Assembly (NCBI RefSeq): GCF_000428845.1
Contig: NZ_AUAS01000001.1
Coordinates: 1 to 64,000, forward strand
Length of the DNA: 64,000 nucleotides
Direction of reading: 5' to 3'
Source of the DNA: Dyadobacter alkalitolerans DSM 23607
GTDB lineage: Bacteria > Bacteroidota > Bacteroidia > Cytophagales > Spirosomataceae
A model generated the notes under the pieces. It was not told where the DNA came from. It searched no databases and was given only the letters and a program-made list of their open reading frames with translations. This document shows positions 45,401 to 53,172 of this stretch, piece by piece. How positions within the stretch are numbered: position 1 is the first letter of the stretch; every line of letters begins with the position of its first letter. Both the position numbers and the translations under genes were made by a program.

Positions 45401-45640
45401 AGTTATGTAAAGCTGCGCGAGGTCTCCCTGGGTTACAGCATCAGCCCTTCATTTCTGAAAAAAATCAAAATTCAGTCTGCAAAGCTTTCAGTAGTAGGAC
45501 GTAACGTGTGGATGATTTTCAAGAACACGCCGCACATCGATCCTGAAATTGACGCAAAAGGAGCCAACGGACAAGGTTTCGGTTACGGCGAGCTGCCTAG
45601 CTCACGCAGCGTGGGTATGAACCTGTCATTGTCATTCTGA
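42482..45640 (+). CDS. SusC/RagA TonB-dependent receptor (no STN domain)
   Basis: This outer-membrane importer of 1052 residues has a signal peptide at MRKVLLLLLWASLTAPLAYA, followed by the carboxypeptidase-regulatory-like domain (about 22-100; GKITAADDGLGLAGASIIFKG). The SusC box LAEVVVTAFGIEREKKALGY is at about 101-120. The plug has VIDGVPMEQ and GSRAANGVILITTKNG, and the barrel ends SVGMNLSLSF with terminal Phe. The AFGIEREKKALGY form is a subgroup that often pairs with the SusD-like_2 family, as it does here. The leader contains a large structured RNA ending in a terminator. Its substrate may not be a glycan, because the operon holds an aminotransferase and an AEC permease. Confidence 0.95.
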   Translation: MRKVLLLLLWASLTAPLAYAQVRQISGKITAADDGLGLAGASIIFKGTNVGSNADADGKFSFSVPGDGILVVSYVGFLIKELPIGNQTQFDIKLDADTRQLAEVVVTAFGIEREKKALGYTVQEVKGSSLTESRSTNVANALSGKIAGVRVQSNGGPGSSSTIQIRGSSSVSGNNQPLIVIDGVPMEQTANKTLGGGISEVNPDNIKEMSVLKGPNAAALYGSRAANGVILITTKNGQGTKGLGVEVNSNITFERPWIKPDFQNTYGGGSGYRTWYNDGWSSSITDPAQIAQYRAVYDARYPLAGSEGTDESWGAPMDGRMVRQWWTGDDVAPLTPQPNNWEEYWQTGRTITNSVALSGGNDKGYFRLGLSRVDQKGIMYYNDFHRNNFRINSGYNLTKNISVTLSGEYIKSGSDNRSYAAGQEFIWSHRSVSWDQLRNYEQYADVHNQKAGDTNPPNWQHTFFTNPYFSQLKMPSGNEKDRLLGNIALNYKILPSLSLMLRSGTDYWSDTRINVTNFLRVRNGTRTPGRFNEEVLRSQETNTDFMLTYNKNITSDFGVNVQLGGIQRKNYYKRNYFAVGEMVVDGLYNAGNSVPSANTIESKIEESETQSLFGTANFSWRDGLFLDLTARNDWSSTLPSNARSYFYPSASLSAVVTELFDVKSSVLSFGKIRASYAQVGNDALPYQLAQTFTASGSWNGAVPKFAENIQIANSELKPEITTGLELGADVRFFKGKVGLDVTYYEQTTKDQILGVEISKASGYDKRILNAGKITNKGVEVTLSGTPVKLSNGFSWEVSLNYARNRNKVVELAEGLTTYTLATQRGMTSEARVGESYGTFYGVGFQKSPDGQTVYGANGLPVTASNQKLGNVQPDWIGGMLNTFYYKGFSLSALVDVRIGGDIYDEGTGTARWTGQYAETALGREEGVIGKGVREVTGADGSKSYIPNDIIVTANQLYGYSNPRNYHESAIFDASYVKLREVSLGYSISPSFLKKIKIQSAKLSVVGRNVWMIFKNTPHIDPEIDAKGANGQGFGYGELPSSRSVGMNLSLSF

Positions 45641-45669
45641 TCCAGTTACTGACCTTAAAGAATCTGAAA

Positions 45670-47148
45670 ATGAGAAATATATTAAATCATAAAACCATTT
45701 GGATGACGGCACTTGCAGGGATTCTTACTGCATCAAGCTGCACCAAAGATTTTGATGAAATGAATACAAGTCCGAACAGCCCTACGGCCATTGGACCACA
45801 GTATTTGCTTCCTACCGGCATTGAAACCGCCATCGACCGTTACTGGGGACACCGCACCCGTTTCGAACGGATCAACATTGATGCAGCCGAACTTTATGTG
45901 CAGCATTTGACCCGTAATATTTATTCCAATGAAGGCGATGATTACACGGTTTCGCCTGCATTGGTTGCCAACAACTGGAAAGGATTTTACAACGATTCGC
46001 AACTCAATTTCCAACGCATCATTACGATGAGCGGCGAAGGATCGGCCAATCCACACTCGAACTATGAAGGCGTCGCATTAGTAATGCGCACCTGGGTATT
46101 CTCCTTGCTAACAGACCTTTATGGAGCCATTCCCTACACCGACGCGATCAATGGAACAGCGGATTCGCCTGTTTACACACCTAAATACGACGCTATGGAA
46201 GTGGTTTACGCAGGAATGCTGAACGACCTGAAAATGGCCAACGAAAAACTGGTTGTAGGCGGCCCGGCCGTTGCGGGTGACATTATGTATGGAGGTGATA
46301 TCCTGAAATGGAAAAAATTCGCGAATTCGTTGCGCCTTCGCCTTGCGAACCGTCAGGCTGCGAAAAAACCTGCTGAGTCCAAAGCCATTATGACCGAGAT
46401 CGTAAGCGACGCCAAAAAATTCCCGATTTTCACCAGCAACGCAGACAATGCTCAGCTGAACTGCACAGCGGTTCTGCCTAGTAACAACGAGTGGAACCAG
46501 GTGATGAAGCAGGATGGCCGCACCGACTGGAACATCAGCAAAACGCTGGCTGACAAGATGAATGCACTGGACGACAGCCGCATCAAGGTGTATGCCAACC
46601 CAAACAAAGACGGCAAATACGAAGGCCACCCAAACGGCCTGCCTGACGCTATCGCCACCACTTACCTGGCAACAAGCTCCACCATTGGCGATGCATTTAC
46701 CAAAATGGATGCCCCGGAGGTAATCATGACATTTGCCGAATTGAATTTTATCCTGGCCGAAGCAGCATTGGACGGCGAGATCACTGGCAGCCCTAAGACA
46801 TATTTTGATGCCGGCATCGCCGCCTCATTTGCACAATATGGCTTAACACCTCCTGCATCATTCATTACCAAACTCGGCGCCGTGACGCGGGAAAAAGTAT
46901 TGGAGCAAAAATGGGTAGCATTGTTTGCACAGGGTGTTGAAGCCTGGGCAGAATGGCGCAGAACCGGAATCCCGGTGTTTCCGGCACCAGACCCGCGCGC
47001 AGTGTTGCAAAACGGAGGCATCCTGCCCACCCGCTTCCCCTATCCCAACTCAGAATATTCACTGAATGCTGAGTCTGTAAAAGCAGGAGAAGGCCTGAAC
47101 GGCGGCCCTAATGACATGAAAACCAAGCTTTGGTGGGTAGAAAAGTAA
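45670..47148 (+). CDS. SusD-like lipoprotein (SusD-like_2 family)
   Basis: This 492-residue surface lipoprotein has its lipobox at TASSC (Cys about residue 24), followed by TKDFDEMN. The segment MNTSPNSPTAIGPQYLLPTG and the arrangement LLTDLYGAIPYTDA, KWKKFANSLRLRLANRQ and WVALFAQGVEAWAEWRRTG are those of the SusD/RagB-like_2 group rather than the classical SusD. It lies 29 bases after susC and forms the ligand lid. A small lipoprotein gene follows after 40 bases. Confidence 0.93.
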   Translation: MRNILNHKTIWMTALAGILTASSCTKDFDEMNTSPNSPTAIGPQYLLPTGIETAIDRYWGHRTRFERINIDAAELYVQHLTRNIYSNEGDDYTVSPALVANNWKGFYNDSQLNFQRIITMSGEGSANPHSNYEGVALVMRTWVFSLLTDLYGAIPYTDAINGTADSPVYTPKYDAMEVVYAGMLNDLKMANEKLVVGGPAVAGDIMYGGDILKWKKFANSLRLRLANRQAAKKPAESKAIMTEIVSDAKKFPIFTSNADNAQLNCTAVLPSNNEWNQVMKQDGRTDWNISKTLADKMNALDDSRIKVYANPNKDGKYEGHPNGLPDAIATTYLATSSTIGDAFTKMDAPEVIMTFAELNFILAEAALDGEITGSPKTYFDAGIAASFAQYGLTPPASFITKLGAVTREKVLEQKWVALFAQGVEAWAEWRRTGIPVFPAPDPRAVLQNGGILPTRFPYPNSEYSLNAESVKAGEGLNGGPNDMKTKLWWVEK

Positions 47149-47188
47149 TCGGGTTATCATTCCAAAAAACGCATTTAGAATCGAGACT

Positions 47189-47671
47189 ATGAAAAATTTC
47201 AAGACATACATTCCCGCTCTTTGCCTCGCGCTTACGCTATCGTTGGGGATGACCTCGTGCAAAGAAGAAGATCCGTTCCTGGATGTAGATGTTGCACCCG
47301 TGCTGGTAGACATTGTAGGCGCAGCATTCGGCGCGCCCATTGCGAGCGAGCCAACCGTGGGTTACCAGTCAACTGCACCCAAGCTTACCCTTTCGGCCAG
47401 GTTACTGGAACTCGACAAGACCAACATTCTCGACCATACCAAAGGCATTGATTCCATTCCCGTTCCAAATGTCGCGATCAAAATAACATTGCGCTCGGGA
47501 GCCGTTTTAGGCGAGGTTACTTCCAATGCACAAGGCCTTGTAACGATCGATAAAACCTGGGCTGAACTGGGCGTACCAACACCCAAGGCAGGCGCGGTTA
47601 CCAAAATTTCCTGGACGGGATCTTATAAGGGAATTGCGTTCACGCGGTTTTCTCAAATACAAGCTAACTAA
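47189..47671 (+). CDS. Small lipoprotein of unknown function in the third susCD locus
   Basis: This 160-residue lipoprotein has a signal peptide ending in the lipobox GMTSC (Cys about residue 24), then an acidic stretch KEEDPFLDVD that favours surface export. The rest is predicted beta-rich, with an Ig-like or carboxypeptidase-regulatory-like look (VAIKITLRSGAVLGEVTSNA, GLVTIDKTWAELG). I do not recognise a family. Being third after susC and susD, it may be an accessory surface binding protein. Confidence 0.75.
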   Translation: MKNFKTYIPALCLALTLSLGMTSCKEEDPFLDVDVAPVLVDIVGAAFGAPIASEPTVGYQSTAPKLTLSARLLELDKTNILDHTKGIDSIPVPNVAIKITLRSGAVLGEVTSNAQGLVTIDKTWAELGVPTPKAGAVTKISWTGSYKGIAFTRFSQIQAN

Positions 47672-47777
47672 CTCAAAACAAGCACAGTGTACAGGTAATT
47701 TTTTTATTATTCCGTATATTGTATCAAGAAATTTACTGCAAATATTTATCGTCACATCTTTTCTAACCAATACAACA

Positions 47778-48968
47778 ATGACTCAAAAAATGGACCGTCG
47801 AAATCTGTTAAAATCCGGTTTAATGGCAATCGGAGGAATGACTTTGGCACCGCATCTGAGCATGGGTGCATTCTCAAACACGCCGCTTAGTCTGGATCCT
47901 GAAAACCGCATTTTCCGCAGCCCAATGGTAAGAGAACATTTCTTACCAAACGACTTCAAAGCACCGAAGATCATTGCGAAACTGAACTCCAATGAGAACC
48001 CATACGGGCCTCCTATGTCGGCGCAAAAAGCGGTTGCTGATTCTGTGAAGAACGGAAATCGTTACGCTTGGAAAGAAATGTATGATCTGATTGATAAAAT
48101 TGCCAAAAAGGAAGGCGTTCCGGCGGACCACATTATGATGGGACCGGGATCATCTGATCTTTTGGAAAAAGTGGCTTTAGTAACTTTTATGAACGGAAAA
48201 GGAAACATTGTTTCTGCCGATCCTTGCTATATGTCGCTCGTTCAGGTTGCGAAATCCGTAGGCGCAACCTGGAAACCCGTTCCCTGCACAGCCGACTGGT
48301 CACACGACCTGAAAGCCATGGAAGCGGCGATCGACAGCGAAACAAAACTGGTTTACGTTTGTAACCCAAACAACCCGACCGGCGCGATCACAAAAGGTCA
48401 GGATCTGGTTGATTTCTGCTCACGTGTTTCGGAAAAAGTGCCTGTATTTGTAGATGAGGCTTACATTGAGCTTGCTGTTGGTGCGGATACGAAAAGCATG
48501 GTTTCGCTTTTATCGCAAAAGAAAAATGTAATCGTAGCCCGCACGTTCTCCAAAATCATGGGAATGGCCGGAATCCGGGTAGGTTATATGGTGGCGCTGC
48601 CTACTTACCTGGCGACGATTAATAAGATCACGCGTGGTGGAATGGGCATTTCTTACACGTCCATTTTCGCAGCATCGGCAAGCATGGACGACAGCGCATT
48701 CCAGGACAACACCCGCAAACTGAACCACGAAGCGAAACTTTACCTATACGAAAACCTGGATAAACTGGGATACAAATACATTCCTTCTTATACCAACTTC
48801 GTACTCTTCCCGATCAGCATCACCGGTAAGGAACTCCTCACCAAGATGAGCGAAAAAGGCGTTGCCGTAAGATCATTCGACATTCAAAACAAGCCCTGGT
48901 GCCGCGTCAGCATCGGAACCATGGACGAAATGAAATCCTTCGTCGGCGCGCTGAACCAGCTGAGCTGA
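47778..48968 (+). CDS. PLP-dependent aminotransferase (HisC-like) with Tat-like leader
   Basis: This fold-type I aminotransferase of 396 residues starts at ATG 47778; the longer frame from 47634 runs into the preceding gene and has no leader logic. The N-terminus MDRRNLLKSGLMAIGGMTLA is a twin-arginine-like signal, so export to the periplasm is predicted. Catalytic parts are AKLNSNENPYGPP, MMGPGSSDLLEKVAL, YVCNPNNPTGAITKG, FVDEAYIEL and the PLP lysine in ARTFSKIMGMAGIRVGY. Relatives include histidinol-phosphate aminotransferases, but the reaction here is unknown. Family enzymes of this subset with leader peptides are common in Bacteroidota. It follows the susCD/lipoprotein genes and precedes an AEC permease, suggesting that an imported amino compound is processed. 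Confidence 0.85.
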   Translation: MTQKMDRRNLLKSGLMAIGGMTLAPHLSMGAFSNTPLSLDPENRIFRSPMVREHFLPNDFKAPKIIAKLNSNENPYGPPMSAQKAVADSVKNGNRYAWKEMYDLIDKIAKKEGVPADHIMMGPGSSDLLEKVALVTFMNGKGNIVSADPCYMSLVQVAKSVGATWKPVPCTADWSHDLKAMEAAIDSETKLVYVCNPNNPTGAITKGQDLVDFCSRVSEKVPVFVDEAYIELAVGADTKSMVSLLSQKKNVIVARTFSKIMGMAGIRVGYMVALPTYLATINKITRGGMGISYTSIFAASASMDDSAFQDNTRKLNHEAKLYLYENLDKLGYKYIPSYTNFVLFPISITGKELLTKMSEKGVAVRSFDIQNKPWCRVSIGTMDEMKSFVGALNQLS

Positions 48969-48971
48969 CAT

Positions 48972-49142
48972 CACTTCGGCTACGCTCAGTGTGACAGAGC
49001 GTGTCACACTGAGCGTATCGGCCGCCGAGCGGTCGAATTGCTGTCGCGCTTAGCGTAGCTGAAGTGCCATTGACCATTCAAATTAAGGCTAACAAAGCTT
49101 GTCACACTGAGCGTAGCCGAAGTGCCATTGACCATTCAAAAT
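48972..49142. repeat. Inverted and direct repeats in the aminotransferase-permease gap
   Basis: CACTTCGGCTACGCTCAGTG (48972-48991) continues with TGACA, and the inverted TGTCACACTGAGCGTA follows at 49002-49017. Two direct copies of about 32 bases beginning AGCGTAGC lie at 49052-49083 and 49110-49142; they share GAAGTGCCATTGACCATTCA. The motif is like the dispersed GTCACACTGAGCGTAGCCGA repeat of many Bacteroidota genomes. It may hold a bidirectional terminator. Confidence 0.8.
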
Positions 49143-49152
49143 TCTTTTGATC

Positions 49153-50247
49153 ATGAGTGATGCATTGCAAAAAACTATAACACTCTTATTATTAATTGGT
49201 TTGGGCCTTCTTTTGAAGTCCAAATTCAAAAACAAAGACCAGACAAATGGGATTAAGGAGATCATTTTGTCCGTTGCATTGCCGTCGACGATCTTTATTT
49301 CTTTGATGAAGATTGATATTGATTCATCCATGATCATCATTCCGGTGGTGACGCTGGTTTTCAATTTCTTAATGTTTTTCTCAGCACCGCTCGCGTTCTC
49401 ATTGTTTGGAATAGAAAAAAACAGCCCGACGGGCAGGACCATGATGATGCTAATCCCATCGCTGGCTCCGGGCCTGTCGTGTTTTCCGTTTATTGCGGAG
49501 TTTCTGGGCGAAAAAAGTCTTGCTATTGCTGCGCTTGCGGATGTGGGAAATAAGTTTTTCGTGCTGATATCCCTGTACATTCTCGCGATGAACATGTTTC
49601 TGAAAAACAGTGATGATAAGGAGACAAAAATGGGTGGAAAGCTGAAAAGCCTGTTTGTTAGCATGTTTCAGGAGCCGATCAATATTCTCATTTTCCTGGC
49701 CATTATCCTTTTGAGCCTGGGTATTAATTACAGCAGCCTGCCATTTGTGGTAACTGAAATTTTTGACAAAACCAGCGCAATGATGACGCCATTGGTTTTG
49801 CTGTTCATTGGTCTGGCTGTACAGCTTAAAGAAGGCAAAAAACGCATTGTAGCAAGCATTTTGTTCTTCCGCGCAGGCATTACCATGATCATCAGCGCGG
49901 GAATGATCTATGTGCTGCACATTACGGACCTTTCCCTGATCCTGCTTGCCATCGTTATTCCTTTGAGCGCGGCTAGTTTCTGGCCGCTGGCGCATATTTC
50001 AGCGTTCAATTTGAGGGAAGATGCGAAAGGTTTACCGAAAGAAAAAAGAACATTTGACCTGGAACTGGCCGTGTTGCTGCTCGCATTCTCCCTGCCATTT
50101 TCCACCATTCTGATCCTCGCTATTCTTTCGTCCGGCTCTTTCTTTGCGCATACATCTACGCTGCTTACCTCCGGGATGATCTTTATTGTTCTGGGCGCAC
50201 TGCCTAATGCTTTGAGTAAAGTTTTCGTCAAAGTTTCCAAAGCCTGA
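49153..50247 (+). CDS. AEC-family transporter (auxin efflux carrier type permease)
   Basis: This integral membrane protein of about 364 residues starts at ATG 49153 (TTG 49147 is in frame but less likely). It has ten or so membrane helices, split by a polar loop around NSDDKETKMGG. The family contains malate, lactate and amino-acid or auxin-like permeases. Helix-break motifs typical of the fold are LSVALPSTIFISLM (helix 2) and PLSAASFWPLAHISAF in the second half. It lies after the aminotransferase and repeat block, and the product may carry the transaminated compound, an inference. Confidence 0.82.
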   Translation: MSDALQKTITLLLLIGLGLLLKSKFKNKDQTNGIKEIILSVALPSTIFISLMKIDIDSSMIIIPVVTLVFNFLMFFSAPLAFSLFGIEKNSPTGRTMMMLIPSLAPGLSCFPFIAEFLGEKSLAIAALADVGNKFFVLISLYILAMNMFLKNSDDKETKMGGKLKSLFVSMFQEPINILIFLAIILLSLGINYSSLPFVVTEIFDKTSAMMTPLVLLFIGLAVQLKEGKKRIVASILFFRAGITMIISAGMIYVLHITDLSLILLAIVIPLSAASFWPLAHISAFNLREDAKGLPKEKRTFDLELAVLLLAFSLPFSTILILAILSSGSFFAHTSTLLTSGMIFIVLGALPNALSKVFVKVSKA

Positions 50248-50269
50248 TTTTCAATTGAAACTTACATTT

Positions 50270-50857
50270 ATGCATAAGTTCGTCATTACGTCTGTCCTTG
50301 CCATCTTATCATTGAACCTGGCTGCCCAAACCGACATGCCAACCGCTGACAATGTCAAGTCAGAAGTGACCATTAAAGTATCTAAAAAGAGCAAAAGACA
50401 TAAATACTTTTCGGACAATGCGCCGGTTACAATGGCTGACGGAAGTGTGAAATCGATTGCGGATGTAAAGGTGGGTGAGCATGTTAAAACCTGCAAGGGA
50501 GGAAAAAGCATGGCTACGCAGGTGCGGCAGATTTATGTGTATAACAAACCTGACTTTTCGTTAACGGCCATTTACCTGCGCCCTGCCGAAGGAATTGCGA
50601 ACTATGACCCTAAAATGATCCCTGCCCTGCTGCTGGAAGCAACGCCTAACCACCGCGTTCAGACCAGCAAAGGGAAGAAGCGGTTAAAACAACTTAGCAA
50701 GAATGACATTCTTTACCATTACGAGCCTTCCACAGGCATTGTATCATCCTGGAAAGTGGGTGCTGTAAAGCAAAATGCGCGCATTGTTTCAAAGGCGTAT
50801 AACCTGGAAACAGAAGACGGCACTTACCTGGTAGACAATGTAATGGTTGCACAGTAA
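50270..50857 (+). CDS. Secreted protein with degenerate Hint (hedgehog/intein-like) domain
   Basis: This 195-residue protein starts at ATG 50270 (an earlier in-frame start at 50255 puts five residues in front of the signal). The signal peptide MHKFVITSVLAILSLNLAAQ is followed by a Hint-like domain at about 45-195. Block A reads FSDNAPVTMADGSVKSIADV, block B reads ATPNHRVQTSKGKKRLKQL with T125 and H128, and the end reads YNLETEDGTYLVDNVMVAQ. The usual nucleophilic Cys is replaced by Tyr (Y46) and the terminal His-Asn by Ala-Gln, so self-splicing or cleavage is unlikely. Function is unknown; binding or a structural role is possible. A terminator follows. Confidence 0.72.
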   Translation: MHKFVITSVLAILSLNLAAQTDMPTADNVKSEVTIKVSKKSKRHKYFSDNAPVTMADGSVKSIADVKVGEHVKTCKGGKSMATQVRQIYVYNKPDFSLTAIYLRPAEGIANYDPKMIPALLLEATPNHRVQTSKGKKRLKQLSKNDILYHYEPSTGIVSSWKVGAVKQNARIVSKAYNLETEDGTYLVDNVMVAQ

Positions 50858-50879
50858 CGTTTATTTACTCGGCGATCTG

Positions 50880-50911
50880 AGCGGGATGCAGGCAACTGCG
50901 TCCCGCTTTTT
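50880..50911 (+). terminator. Intrinsic terminator after the Hint-like gene
   Basis: AGCGGGATGCAG (50880-50891) and CTGCGTCCCGCT (50896-50907) form a 12-bp stem with one G-U pair and a GCAA loop, followed by a T run to 50911. Confidence 0.9.
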
Positions 50912-50933
50912 GTTATACATTATCGCTTTGCAA

Positions 50934-50964
50934 TTGCCAGTCACCAAAACCTTTCCGACCTTTG
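50934..50964 (+). promoter_or_regulatory. Probable promoter of aguA
   Basis: TTG at 50934-50936, a 20-base spacer and GACCTTTG at 50957-50964 match the Bacteroidota promoter except for the first base of the -7 box. The start would be near 50971, just before the GTG start codon of aguA at 50990. Confidence 0.45.
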
Positions 50965-50989
50965 CACTCTAAAATGACTTCATATTATT

Positions 50990-52051
50990 GTGCCTGATAT
51001 AAACACTTCATCGACGCCAGGGGAACTTGGTTTTACATTTCCAGCCGAATGGTTTCCGCACCGCGCCACCTGGCTTACATTTCCGCATAATGAGGCTTCC
51101 TGGCAAGGTGAAAGGCTTGCTCAGATGCGTCCGCAATATCTGGCGTTCATCAAGGCCATCAGCCAGGGTGAAAATGTGGGGATCATTGCCAATGATGAAA
51201 ACCTGAAAGCATTCATTTCTGAAGAGCTGGATTGGACCGGTGTTGACCTTTCTAAAATTGAATTTATAATAAAGCCTACCAATGATGCCTGGTGCCGGGA
51301 TCACGGGCCATCATTCGTTATCAACGAGCAAACAAAACAGAAGGCGATCGTAGACTGGGGACATAATGCATGGGGAGGCAAATATCCGCCCTATGACGAT
51401 GATAACCGCACGCCGAAAGCCATCGCCGACTATTTAAATCTGCCGGTTTTCAATCCCGGCATCATTATGGAAGGCGGTGCCGTGGAATTTAACGGAGCAG
51501 GAAGTTTGCTGACCAGTAAGTCGTGCTTGCTAAACCTGAATAGAAATCCGCACTTAAATCGAAGCCAGATCGAGGAAACGTTGTGCCAATATTACGGCGT
51601 CCAGCAGATTCTGTGGGTCGAAGGCGGCATTGTAGGCGACGACACCGACGGGCACATTGACGACACCACGCGTTTCATCAATGAAGACACCGTCATTGCC
51701 TGCGTTGAGCATGATCCCAATGATGAGAACTTCGAAATACTGCAAACCAACCTGCAAATGCTGAAAAACATGCGCCTGGTGAGTGGTAAGCAACTGAATA
51801 TTATTGAAATCCCAATGCCCAAAGCCGTCATCATCGACGATTTCCGGACGCCTGGTTCCTATGCCAACTTCCTGATCTGCAACGCCGGCGTTATCACACC
51901 GGTTTTCAACAATCCCAATGACCAGGTTGCCATAGATATTCTTGAAAAAGCATTTCCCGAACGCAAGATCATCCCGCTGGAAGCCACTGAGATCATTTGG
52001 GGACAAGGGAGCTTCCACTGTCTAAGCCAGCAGGAGCCGCTGTTGAACTAG
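50990..52051 (+). CDS. aguA: Agmatine deiminase
   Basis: This 353-residue peptidyl-arginine-deiminase-like enzyme converts agmatine to N-carbamoylputrescine and ammonia. It starts with GTG 50990; an upstream ATG at 50974 is out of frame. Family motifs are PHRATWLTFPHNEASW, NDAWCRDHGPSFV, IIMEGGAVEFNGAG, GDDTDGHIDDTTRF and the catalytic Cys C344 in GQGSFHCLSQQEP. The next enzyme of the pathway, aguB, is about 9 kb upstream on the same strand. Confidence 0.93.
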   Translation: MPDINTSSTPGELGFTFPAEWFPHRATWLTFPHNEASWQGERLAQMRPQYLAFIKAISQGENVGIIANDENLKAFISEELDWTGVDLSKIEFIIKPTNDAWCRDHGPSFVINEQTKQKAIVDWGHNAWGGKYPPYDDDNRTPKAIADYLNLPVFNPGIIMEGGAVEFNGAGSLLTSKSCLLNLNRNPHLNRSQIEETLCQYYGVQQILWVEGGIVGDDTDGHIDDTTRFINEDTVIACVEHDPNDENFEILQTNLQMLKNMRLVSGKQLNIIEIPMPKAVIIDDFRTPGSYANFLICNAGVITPVFNNPNDQVAIDILEKAFPERKIIPLEATEIIWGQGSFHCLSQQEPLLN

Positions 52052-52080
52052 CATCCTGTCACCCTGAGCCGAGCCGCAGG

Positions 52081-52254
52081 GCGCTCCTCCCGACTGAGCG
52101 CTCCTCCCCGACTGAGCGCTCCTCCCTGCCTGAGTGCTCCTCCTCGGACTAAAGTCCGAGGTTACAAACCCGGCCGCCGCTGACGCGGCTCACCAGCAAG
52201 TCGCCCAGCCGCGTCAGCGGCGACTCATCCCTATCCCCAGATTTTAATCTGGGG
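52081..52254. repeat. Short tandem repeats plus three perfect hairpins
   Basis: Four imperfect copies of a 17-18 base unit (GCGCTCCTCCCGACTGA type) run from 52081 to about 52151. They are followed by CCTCGGACT/AGTCCGAGG (52142-52161), GCCGCTGACGCGGCT/AGCCGCGTCAGCGGC (52176-52190 with 52207-52221) and CCCCAGATT/AATCTGGGG (52235-52254). It lies between the convergent aguA and lysozyme genes and may terminate both. Confidence 0.88.
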
Positions 52255-52260
52255 AGGAAG

Positions 52261-53070
52261 TCACGGCGAAGCATTCGCAAGATCCGCCCACTCCTCAGGC
52301 TCGTGCAGGAACACATTATAATCCACAAAACCGCGGATGCCATCGGCCCAGCCTTTTTCGCTGTGCTGCCAGAAAAGCACGTGCGCATCGGAAGCCAGAT
52401 CGTCCAGGTGCGTGCGGGAATAACCGGCCAGCCAGAGCGGATAATCGTCGAAGTTTCCGGCAATGTATTTTTTGTAAAAATATTCATTGACGTATATGAT
52501 CGGTTTCACGCCGTAATGCGCTTCAATTTGTTGCAGCCAGTTTTTTACACCTTTGATAATGATATCATCCGGCTTTCGGGCGTGTGTTTCCAGGTCCAGG
52601 ACAGGCGGGAGATCCCCAGGCTCCATCCGCACCTGCCCGATAAAGTTCTGAACCTGCCGGTCTGACATTACCCTTGGATTATAGAAATGATAAGCGCCCC
52701 GGCGCATCCCTACCCGCTTTGCTTCGGCCCAGTTGCGCTTGAATTGCCGGTCTAAATGCGTGGCGCCTTCCGTGGCCTTAATGTACACGAAATCAATCCC
52801 TACATTTTCAGAACGCGTTTTTTTCAGCTTATCCCAATTGATCTTTGCATTGTGGTGCGAGACGTCGATGCCGTGAATGGCGTAGCGGAGCGGCAGCTTG
52901 ATCCCAAACTTGGCAACGAACTCCCATTGATTAACATCCTTCTTATCTTTCCACCAGATGAGGGCGCCAATCAGAATAATCACCCCGGCAATAATCGCCC
53001 AGCCCTTAGCAGGCAACGGTTTCAAATAATTTACTTTGGCCGCCGAAGCCTTAACTTTCCTTTTCGCCAT
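52261..53070 (-). CDS. Membrane-anchored GH25 lysozyme-like muramidase
   Basis: This 269-residue protein starts at ATG 53070. A Lys-rich N-terminus is followed by one membrane helix at about 23-42 (WAIIAGVIILIGALIWW). The GH25 barrel from about 65 has GIDVSHHNAKINW (catalytic Asp region), FVYIKATEGATHLDRQFKRN, RRGAYHFYNP and the DxE pair in PPVLDLETHA. Later come KPIIYVNEYFYKKYI and the Trp-rich end. It would cleave the glycan strands of peptidoglycan from the outer face of the inner membrane. It is a single gene between a repeat block and a divergent secreted-protein gene. Confidence 0.92.
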   Translation of the reverse strand: MAKRKVKASAAKVNYLKPLPAKGWAIIAGVIILIGALIWWKDKKDVNQWEFVAKFGIKLPLRYAIHGIDVSHHNAKINWDKLKKTRSENVGIDFVYIKATEGATHLDRQFKRNWAEAKRVGMRRGAYHFYNPRVMSDRQVQNFIGQVRMEPGDLPPVLDLETHARKPDDIIIKGVKNWLQQIEAHYGVKPIIYVNEYFYKKYIAGNFDDYPLWLAGYSRTHLDDLASDAHVLFWQHSEKGWADGIRGFVDYNVFLHEPEEWADLANASP

Positions 53071-53139
53071 AAGCCGCAAAAGTACGAAAGATCATTGTTT
53101 GACCTATCCTACCGCTCACTTTCCTATTCAACCACTCAT

Positions 53140-53160
53140 GTACTATGCTATGCATAGTAC
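53140..53160. promoter_or_regulatory. 21-bp palindrome upstream of a small secreted protein
   Basis: GTACTATG (53140-53147) and CATAGTAC (53153-53160) are perfect 8-bp arms around five bases. The centre lies about 37 bases before the start predicted from the -7 box at 53173-53180, the position of an activator site replacing a -33 box. Confidence 0.5.
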
Positions 53161-53172
53161 CTGCCATCGCCG

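Noticed and set aside
47634-47777. Longer aminotransferase start overlapping the small lipoprotein gene
   Set aside because: It would hide the twin-arginine leader behind 48 residues of AT-rich intergenic translation; ATG 47778 is far better.
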